From positions 1-10,481 of the forward strand of contig JAISOQ010000207.1 of NCBI GenBank assembly GCA_031275515.1: a stretch of 10,481 nt of DNA, written 5' to 3'. Of this stretch, positions 1 to 5,364 are shown piece by piece (within the stretch, counting starts at the first letter, position 1; every line of letters begins with the position of its first letter). The notes under the pieces are model-generated. The model searched no databases. It was not told where the DNA came from and was given only the letters and a program-made list of their open reading frames with translations. Source of the DNA: Treponema sp. Its GTDB lineage: Bacteria > Spirochaetota > Spirochaetia > Treponematales > Breznakiellaceae. The translations under genes were made by a program, and so were the position numbers.

Positions 1-3
1 CTA

Positions 4-75
4 GGAGTTTGTTGCGCTTCGCGCATAAAATAGTATAAATATTCATAAAATGAATATTTATACCTTACAAACTCC
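4..75. repeat. Nested inverted repeats (possible three-way junction)
   Basis: GGAGTTTGT at 4-12 pairs exactly with ACAAACTCC at 67-75. Inside this 9-bp outer stem are two further perfect stems: TGCGC/GCGCA at 13-17 and 21-25 with a 3-nt loop, and a 13-bp AT-rich stem at 33-45 and 51-63 with loop TAAAA. Folded as single strand this gives a three-way junction. It may be the end of a transcript entering from the left of the window, or a palindromic repeat element. No gene lies here. Function is inferred only. Confidence 0.5.
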
Positions 76-95
76 GAAAGCATGCCCGTTAATCG

Positions 96-125
96 GGATT
101 TTTTGCATATTTATGCAAAAAATCC
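96..125. terminator. 14-bp symmetric hairpin, possible bidirectional terminator
   Basis: GGATTTTTTGCATA at 96-109 is the exact reverse complement of 112-125, leaving a 2-nt gap that realistically makes a 4-nt loop. The arms hold T6 and A6 runs. A short CCCG/CGGG stem at 85-97 sits just before the T6 run and could itself act as a weak terminator on the plus strand. Immediately outside, positions 128-137 are the reverse complement of 10-19 with one mismatch, so this hairpin may belong to the same compound structure as the repeats at 4-75. Confidence 0.4.
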
Positions 126-146
126 ACAAGTGCAACAGGCTGCTAG

Positions 147-212
147 CGGTTCAGGCTTCTTTTCATAACGCAAGGCTGCGTCCATGCGGTAACGATTGAT
201 AATTTTTCCGCT
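147..212 (+). pseudogene. Decayed fragment of an antitoxin-like gene
   Basis: About 48 bp (147-194) align with 7903-7951 at roughly 84 percent identity. In the reading frame of that second copy it reads GSGFFS, then a stop where the other copy has CAA (Gln), then RKAA. A one-base deletion around 184 shifts the frame, after which VTIDNFSA (189-212) follows. That is a plausible continuation of the RTVT segment in the other copy. The nonsense change plus frameshift mark it as dead. No start codon, ribosome site or N-terminal part is visible upstream, so only an internal piece survives. The antitoxin label is inherited from the copy at 7784. Confidence 0.5.
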
Positions 213-344
213 GTTCCGACCGGGCCCTCCGCTTCCTTGAGGAAAAGAGGGACAATTCCTTTTTCCCTGTTCCAGCGGCCCTGGGCGGGCGAACGGGTTA
301 AGCTTTCGACCGCCGAACTGAACCGGCCTTCAAAGCATCCAGCC

Positions 345-1808
345 CTACTCCAGGATGGTGATCTCCACCCGGCAGTTCAGGCGGCGGCCTTCCTCGTTGG
401 AGTTGTCCCCCACCGGCTTTGTGCCGCCCCAGCCCTTGTAGATAAAGCGGTTTTCGCTTATACCCCGCCTTGCCAGTTCATCGACCATCCGTTTGGCCCG
501 GCGGATGGAAAGCTCCATCTCGCCGGAAGCTTTGCCCAGGCTGGCGGTGTGCCCTTCCACCAGGAAAGTCTGCCCGGGCCCGGCCAGCTTTAAGGCATCG
601 GCAATGATATCCAGCCGGGGACGTTCCTCGGGAAGAAACTCGTCCGAATCGGGGATAAAGCGGATATCCTTTACCACCAGCCGTATGCCCTCGGGAACGG
701 AAAGCAGCTCGATGTCTTTGCCCTCGTTTCCGGCTTGGAGTTTCTCCTCCAGGGCCTTCCCGCCGCTTCCCGCGCTTCCCGCGGCCGGGAGAGGTTCCGG
801 CCTGGGGGCGGGGTTTCTCTCCGCCGCGGGGGGCTGCGGGACCTTGCCGCCGACTTTACCGGTGCTTTCCCGGAGGCCCAGGGCGTTCCCCAGGGAGGCT
901 ATCATGGTGGTCCGGTTAACCGGAATGATCCCTTCGCTGAAGGTCAGGGTAAAACCCTTGAACCGGACCGTCGAGCGGTCGGGCCAGGAAAAAGTCTCGT
1001 CCAGGACATCCCGTATCAGGAGGGGAAGGCCGTCGGCGGTCTTGAGGAGGATATCCACCGTGTGGGTGCCCTGGAGGCCGGAGAAACCGCCGTCCCTTGA
1101 GGAGGGAGCCTGGTAGCGCGCGGCGTATTTCGCGGATATCCGGTGAACCGGAATATCCCGGTAAAGTTCCACCCCCCGGTACTCGTATTCCGCGATAAGG
1201 GGAACCTCTACCGGGGAACCGGTGTTCAGGGGATCCACCACCCGGCTGCCCCGGGCAGTCCATTTTGAACCGGGCCGGACGGCTTCGGCGGGAAAGGCGG
1301 GAAAACCCCGGAGGGAGGGATAACCCCTGTCTTCCTCCAGCACGATGCTTCCGTCCCGGCCCAGGGTAAAGGAAACCGGAATAACCGCGTCCACCGGCCG
1401 GGCGCTTTGGCGCATATCCCGCAGGGTCTCTTCCAGCACATAGAAATTCCCCCGGTATCGGAAGGAATTCCCCGGCAGCCCGGCGGACCCCGCCGCTTTC
1501 GTAACCGGCTCCGGCTTAAGCGAGGCCCGCACCTCGTGGTAGACGTGGCCTATGTACTTGCCGTTGTCGTAACGGGACCAGTCGGAAAGCTCGATCATGG
1601 TGTAGGGCCCGGTATAATCGGCAAAAAGCCTCACCGGCTCGGCGGAGGTGTTTTTCGAGACCCTGAGCCCCCCGGCCCCCGGCGCTTCCTGGGAAAAAGA
1701 GGGGAAGGGGAGGAAGATCAGAAACAATACGCCCAGGATCAGGATCCCCGGCAGGTTCCGGAGTCCCTTTTGTTTCCTTCCGCGGCTCTTGAAAATAAAT
1801 TCCCCCAT
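345..1808 (-). CDS. Exported OmpA-domain protein, possible Tp0624-like envelope protein
   Basis: A 487-residue protein starting at ATG 1806-1808 and ending TAG at 345-347. Residues 1-40 form a signal peptide: a basic N-region (KSRGRKQKGLR), a hydrophobic core at about 19-36 and a likely signal peptidase site after SFS. Residues 41-315 are a beta-rich region I cannot assign. Residues 316-365 are a Pro/Ala/Gly-rich linker. Residues from about 370 to the end are an OmpA-like peptidoglycan-binding domain: VEGHTASLG near 417, ELSIRRAKR, the ISENRFIYKGWG segment and the final EEGRRLNCRVEI. The usual GHTD aspartate, which with the Arg 15 residues later binds the peptide diamine, is Ala here, while that Arg is kept. 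The architecture (signal, unknown N-terminal module, linker, divergent OmpA domain, just under 500 residues) recalls Treponema pallidum Tp0624, from memory. The frame stays open upstream to 2081, inside glycerate kinase, but only the 1808 start gives an N-terminal signal peptide. No strong Shine-Dalgarno is seen. The gene is divergent from the glycerate kinase gene. Confidence 0.85.
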   Translation of the reverse strand: MGEFIFKSRGRKQKGLRNLPGILILGVLFLIFLPFPSFSQEAPGAGGLRVSKNTSAEPVRLFADYTGPYTMIELSDWSRYDNGKYIGHVYHEVRASLKPEPVTKAAGSAGLPGNSFRYRGNFYVLEETLRDMRQSARPVDAVIPVSFTLGRDGSIVLEEDRGYPSLRGFPAFPAEAVRPGSKWTARGSRVVDPLNTGSPVEVPLIAEYEYRGVELYRDIPVHRISAKYAARYQAPSSRDGGFSGLQGTHTVDILLKTADGLPLLIRDVLDETFSWPDRSTVRFKGFTLTFSEGIIPVNRTTMIASLGNALGLRESTGKVGGKVPQPPAAERNPAPRPEPLPAAGSAGSGGKALEEKLQAGNEGKDIELLSVPEGIRLVVKDIRFIPDSDEFLPEERPRLDIIADALKLAGPGQTFLVEGHTASLGKASGEMELSIRRAKRMVDELARRGISENRFIYKGWGGTKPVGDNSNEEGRRLNCRVEITILE

Positions 1809-1817
1809 ACGTAGAGT
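1789..1817 (+). promoter_or_regulatory. Candidate sigma-70 promoter for glycerate kinase-murJ
   Basis: TTGAAA at 1789-1794 (5 of 6 to the -35 consensus), a 17-bp spacer, and TAGAGT at 1812-1817 (4 of 6 to -10). The expected start near 1824 leaves a leader of about 16 nt before ATG 1840, just enough for the GGAG at 1830-1833. The -35 box lies inside the first codons of the divergent OmpA-like gene. Identified by eye, so moderate to low confidence. Confidence 0.4.
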
Positions 1818-1839
1818 AATTATCGGAACGGAGTGATTA

Positions 1840-2985
1840 ATGATGAAGATTATCGTGGCCCCCGATTCGTTTAAAGGAAACATGAGCGCCCCGGACCTGT
1901 GTTCGGTGATTGAGGCGGGTATACTGCGGGCCGATAAGTCGGCGCTGGTATACAAGATACCCCTGGCGGACGGGGGGGAAGGCACGGCCCGGGCGGTAAC
2001 GGAGGCCGCGGGAGGACGTTTCGTCCGGGTTCCGGTAAGCGGCCCCCTGGGCGGCAAGGTGGACGCGGCTTTCGGGCTCATCGAAAACGGCCGGGTGGCG
2101 GTGCTGGATCTGGCCAGCGCCTCGGGCCTCGAGCTGGTAAAACGGGAGGATCTTGACCCCCTAAAGGCCAGCAGTTACGGTACCGGGGAGCTTATCTCCG
2201 CGGCCCTGGACTCGGGGGCAAGGGAACTTATCATCGGAATCGGCGGCAGCGCCACCAACGACGGCGGTATCGGCATGATCAGCGCCCTGGGTTTCAGGCT
2301 GCTGGACGAAAAGGGCGAGCCGGTGGGACAGGGGGGCGGGGCCCTGGCAAAGATCGCCTCGATAGACACCGGCGGCGCGGACAAGCGGCTTAAAGATACG
2401 GCGATCAAGGTGGCCTGCGACGTAACCAACCCGCTTCTGGGCCCCCGGGGCGCTTCCGCCATATTCGGCCCCCAAAAGGGCGCCACGCCGGAAACGGTGA
2501 AGATCCTCGACGCGGGGCTTGCCAGACTGGGGGAGGCCTGGATACGGGGGGGGCTTGCGAAGGATGTGGAACAGCCCGGAGACGGCGCGGCGGGCGGGGT
2601 AGGCGCCGCCCTGCGGATCTGCCTGGGGGCGGTGATGGAATCCGGCGCCATGCTGGTGATGAAATACGCGGGCTTTTTCGACCGCCTCTCCGGGGCGGAT
2701 CTGGTGATTACCGGGGAGGGGATGACCGACGGCCAGACCGCCGGGGGCAAGCTCTGCTCGGTGGTGGCCAGGGAATCCCATAAGGCGGGGCTTCCGGTGG
2801 CCCTGCTTTCAGGCGGACTCGGCGGGGAAGCGCCGGCCCTGCTGGGCTCTTTCGATTATGCCGTGTCCATCTCCTGCGGGCAGACCAGCCTTGACGCCAT
2901 GATCAGGGACAGCCGGCGGGATCTGGGATTCGCCGCGGAAAACCTGATCCGGGCCATCCTGATCGGCCGGAAACTCCCCGCCTGA
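1840..2985 (+). CDS. glxK: Glycerate kinase (GlxK/GarK family)
   Basis: A 381-residue cytoplasmic enzyme predicted to phosphorylate D-glycerate with ATP, probably to 2-phosphoglycerate as in the GlxK/GarK family, feeding lower glycolysis. Family signatures appear in order: VAPDSFKG (6-13), PLADGGEGT (41-49), GIGGSATNDGG (133-143), ACDVTNPLLG (192-201), FGPQKGA (209-215), GDGAAGGVGAAL (247-258) and TGEGMTDGQTAGGK (291-304). Length matches the family. The start is ATGATG at 1840; GGAG at 1830-1833 is placed for either ATG. The stop at 2983-2985 is 8 bp before murJ, so the two are probably co-transcribed. If 2-phosphoglycerate is the product, it is the substrate of enolase, whose gene end lies later in the window on the other strand. 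The divergent neighbour begins only 31 bp upstream. The 2- versus 3-phosphoglycerate product cannot be told from sequence. Confidence 0.93.
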   Translation: MMKIIVAPDSFKGNMSAPDLCSVIEAGILRADKSALVYKIPLADGGEGTARAVTEAAGGRFVRVPVSGPLGGKVDAAFGLIENGRVAVLDLASASGLELVKREDLDPLKASSYGTGELISAALDSGARELIIGIGGSATNDGGIGMISALGFRLLDEKGEPVGQGGGALAKIASIDTGGADKRLKDTAIKVACDVTNPLLGPRGASAIFGPQKGATPETVKILDAGLARLGEAWIRGGLAKDVEQPGDGAAGGVGAALRICLGAVMESGAMLVMKYAGFFDRLSGADLVITGEGMTDGQTAGGKLCSVVARESHKAGLPVALLSGGLGGEAPALLGSFDYAVSISCGQTSLDAMIRDSRRDLGFAAENLIRAILIGRKLPA

Positions 2986-2993
2986 GCGGAAAG

Positions 2994-4625
2994 ATGCCGC
3001 CGGACAGCGGCCGTACCCTGGTTCGCCAGGGTTCGGTTCTTTCCCTCCTCACTCTCGGTTCCCGGGTGCTGGGGCTTCTCCGGGAGATGACCAAGGCCAG
3101 CCTCCTGGGAACCAGCGCCCTGTCCGACGCCTTTTCCGTAGCCTTCATGATCCCCAACCTTTTCCGCCGCCTCTTTGCCGAAGGTTCCGTAGCCGTGGCC
3201 TTTATCCCCACCTTCAAGGAATACCTCCTGGCCGAAGCCGGGGACAGGGCCGGAGCGGCGGGGGAAAAAGCCGGACTGAACGAAAGCCGGGCGGGGAAAG
3301 AGACCGCCGAGTTCCTTTCCTGCGCCTTTACCCTGCTTAGCTTCTTCGTGAGCATGGCGGTGGCGGCGGGGATACTCCTTAGCCCCCTGATTATCCCCCT
3401 CTTCGGAAAGGAAGAGTTCAACGAAACTGTTTTTCTTACCCGGCTTATGTTTCCCTTCCTGGGTTTTATCTCCCTGGCGGCCCTGTTCCAGGGGATACTC
3501 AACAGTCTTCATGTTTTTACCCCCCCGGGCCTCGCCCCCATCGTTCTTAACCTGGTAACCATCCTCTGCGCCTACGGCCTCTTCCCCTTCACCAAAAACC
3601 CCGCCCGGGCAATGGCAATCGGCATTCTTGCCGGAGGCTTTCTGGAGGCGGCCGTCCAGTTTCCCTTCGTGCTGAAAAAAAGGCGGCGTTTCTTTTTCGT
3701 AAGCCTGGGACGCGCCCTGAACAACCCCGGCGCCCAGAAGGTGCTGCGCCTTATCGGGCCCACCGTTATCGGCATGGCCGCCTACCAGATCAACGATCTG
3801 GTTTCCACCGCCCTGGCGAGGAACGCGGGAACAGGAATAGTGTCGAGCCTCCAGTACTCCCTGCGGCTCCAGGAACTTATCCTGGGGGTCTTTGCCGTTT
3901 CTATCGGAACCGTGCTGCTCCCGGATCTGGCGGAATACGCCAAATCACTCCGCTGGGACATCTACAACCGGCGGCTCATTGCCGCCATGGATATTATCGC
4001 CCTGGTTACCGTACCCATCACCTTCTTTACCCTGGCCCAGGGGGAGACCCTTATCCGGCTTCTCTTCCAGAACCGCAGTTTCAATGATGAATCCGTCCGC
4101 CTTACCCTTTCCGCCCTGCGCTGCCATATGCCGGGCCTTTTCTTTATCGCCCTGAACCGTATCCTTGCCCCGGCCTTCTACGCCCAGAGTGATTCCAAAT
4201 CCCCCACCCTGGCGGGGCTCATCTCCTTCGGGGTAAACATCGGCCTGGCCTTCCTCCTGGTCCGGCCCCTCAGGGGAGCCGGGATAGCCCTGGCCCTGAC
4301 CCTTTCCAGCGCGGTAAACACCGCCCTGCTCCTGGCCTTTCTCAGGAGAAACCCCCATGTCGCCGTGGCCCGGGCCCTCCGTTCGGCCCTGGCCTACACC
4401 GCCAGGCTCGCTGTTTTTTCCGTCCTGGCAGCTGCGCCCCTTCTGCCGCTGGGCCCCCGCCTTACCGCCTTCTTCGCGGGCCGGGGCCGGCTTGTCTCCT
4501 ACGGTATTCCCTTCGCCCTCTCCGCGTGTATCTTTGCCGCGATAGGGATACTGCTGCTTTTTATAAGCCGGGACAAACAGGCCACGGCCCTGGTAAAAAT
4601 GCTGCGGAGGCGGGGAAAAGAGTAG
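2994..4625 (+). CDS. murJ: Lipid II flippase MurJ (MviN family)
   Basis: A 543-residue polytopic inner-membrane protein of the MOP exporter superfamily that flips lipid II across the cytoplasmic membrane for peptidoglycan synthesis. The N-terminus carries the MurJ hallmark: GSRVLGLLRE (22-31), SDAFSVAF (44-51), IPNLFRRLFAEGS (53-65) and VAFIP. Arg24 and Arg30 and an Arg at 58/59 correspond to the central-cavity arginines needed in E. coli MurJ (R18, R24, R52). Many hydrophobic helices follow to the end, consistent with the usual 14 transmembrane segments. A charged insert at about 82-105 (AGDRAGAAGEKAGLNES) lies in an early loop and, with the tail, makes it slightly longer than E. coli MurJ (511). 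The start is ATG 2994; GGAAAG at 2987-2992 is the ribosome site and directly follows the upstream stop. It is probably translated from the glycerate kinase transcript. Confidence 0.95.
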   Translation: MPPDSGRTLVRQGSVLSLLTLGSRVLGLLREMTKASLLGTSALSDAFSVAFMIPNLFRRLFAEGSVAVAFIPTFKEYLLAEAGDRAGAAGEKAGLNESRAGKETAEFLSCAFTLLSFFVSMAVAAGILLSPLIIPLFGKEEFNETVFLTRLMFPFLGFISLAALFQGILNSLHVFTPPGLAPIVLNLVTILCAYGLFPFTKNPARAMAIGILAGGFLEAAVQFPFVLKKRRRFFFVSLGRALNNPGAQKVLRLIGPTVIGMAAYQINDLVSTALARNAGTGIVSSLQYSLRLQELILGVFAVSIGTVLLPDLAEYAKSLRWDIYNRRLIAAMDIIALVTVPITFFTLAQGETLIRLLFQNRSFNDESVRLTLSALRCHMPGLFFIALNRILAPAFYAQSDSKSPTLAGLISFGVNIGLAFLLVRPLRGAGIALALTLSSAVNTALLLAFLRRNPHVAVARALRSALAYTARLAVFSVLAAAPLLPLGPRLTAFFAGRGRLVSYGIPFALSACIFAAIGILLLFISRDKQATALVKMLRRRGKE

Positions 4626-4657
4626 GGTTTTTATACGGCTCTATTTTTCAGCGGAAT

Positions 4658-4685
4658 TTGTTCAGAAACTGAAGTTTCTGAACAA
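4658..4685. terminator. Perfect 12-bp hairpin after murJ
   Basis: TTGTTCAGAAAC (4658-4669), loop TGAA, then the exact reverse complement at 4674-4685. It lies 32 bp after the murJ stop, the usual place for a terminator, but no T-run follows on the plus strand (CTCTATTAAAAAAC instead). Termination is therefore uncertain. It could instead be the left end of the hairpin-bounded element that closes at 5001. Confidence 0.45.
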
Positions 4686-4967
4686 CTCTATTAAAAAACA
4701 ACGTATCTATTCAGTTGCCTGCGGGGGATAGCGCCGGTAGCTTCGCTGCCGCAGCCGGCGGAATGAAGAGGCAGCCCCGAAATGAGCCGATCGGGAACGA
4801 AAGGGGGGTAGTCCCCTTTGGTAAAGCATTGGAGAACAAGAAAAGCCTTGAAATCACGCTGCGACTGAATGCTTACAAAACAACAAAAAATCATAAAATA
4901 GTTACAATTTTCAGGTTTGAGTTCAAGAATCCGACATTTCAGAACCGCCTTAAAAACACTAAATAGA

Positions 4968-5001
4968 GTCTGTCCATAATGTAGACACATTATGGACAGA
5001 C
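4968..5001. repeat. Perfect 14-bp hairpin
   Basis: GTCTGTCCATAATG (4968-4981), loop TAGACA, then the exact reverse complement at 4988-5001. It has no flanking T-run on either strand and no adjacent gene end, so it is not an obvious terminator. Just before it, AATAGAGT (4962-4969) is an inverted copy of ACTCTATT (4685-4692) beside the hairpin at 4658. Such paired ends recall a small non-autonomous insertion element, but no transposase is present. Confidence 0.5.
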
Positions 5002-5163
5002 CACCTTAAAAAATACAAGAAATTCCGTGAAAATCGCTTGAAAAGCATAACGGGTAATACTATCCTGATATCAAGGCAGGAAACAGTATCGGTACAACGA
5101 TTCCTGAACTATTTTGGATTATTGCGAAGGAGGACGATATTTCGATAAATATGCGTATTTTTT

Positions 5164-5191
5164 TAAATTACAAAAAATTATCCGCCGTCTT
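5164..5191 (+). promoter_or_regulatory. Possible sigma-28-type promoter for the MCP
   Basis: TAAA at 5164-5167, then 16 bp, then GCCGTCTT at 5184-5191. The motility sigma factor consensus is TAAA, about 15 bp, GCCGATAA, so the -35 and the first half of the -10 match while the second half does not and the spacer is one base long. Chemoreceptor genes are often under this sigma factor, which is why it is listed. Weak evidence. Confidence 0.2.
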
Positions 5192-5221
5192 TTTCCATGT
5201 ATTGCAATAGCGTCCTTAGAG

Positions 5222-5249
5222 TTGTCGGGAAACCCCGGTTTCCGGACAA
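5222..5249. repeat. 13-bp inverted repeat in the MCP leader
   Basis: TTGTCGGGAAACC at 5222-5234 and GGTTTCCGGACAA at 5237-5249 are reverse complements except for one position, separated by CC. It lies about 115 bp upstream of the MCP start codon. It could be a dimeric-regulator operator or an RNA hairpin in the leader. No T-run follows closely, so a terminator is less likely. Confidence 0.4.
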
Positions 5250-5364
5250 GTTCCCTGTAAAAAAACGCGGTTTTGCCGGACCTTCGGTTCACGGGCTGAA
5301 AAACTGCAAGACTGTGAGACAGACAACCGGCTTGTCGAACAGATCTATTGCATAAGGAGCGTTT

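Larger units (their letters stand above)
4626..5364. other. Long intergenic region between murJ and the MCP gene
   Basis: No convincing gene in 739 bp. 4706-4820 is GC-rich with several short hairpins (CGCCGG/CCGGCG at 4730-4752; a 7-bp stem at 4800-4819). 4830-4960 is AT-rich. A TTG-started frame at 4715-4966 and an antisense frame at 4691-4990 have no ribosome site and no family resemblance. A short open plus frame at about 5006-5146 (KYKKFRENRLKS...) also lacks a start. The larger hairpins and candidate control sites are listed separately. Confidence 0.6.

Noticed and set aside
4715..4966. Plus-strand 83-codon frame between murJ and the MCP, and the antisense frame at 4691-4990
   Set aside because: TTG start, no ribosome site, no recognisable motifs, and composition changing from GC-rich to AT-rich within the frame. 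It more likely reflects repeat DNA between the two hairpins.
4968..5001. CRISPR repeat or transposon terminal repeat
   Set aside because: No repeated units with spacers anywhere in the window and no second long copy of this sequence, so neither a CRISPR array nor a normal pair of terminal repeats.
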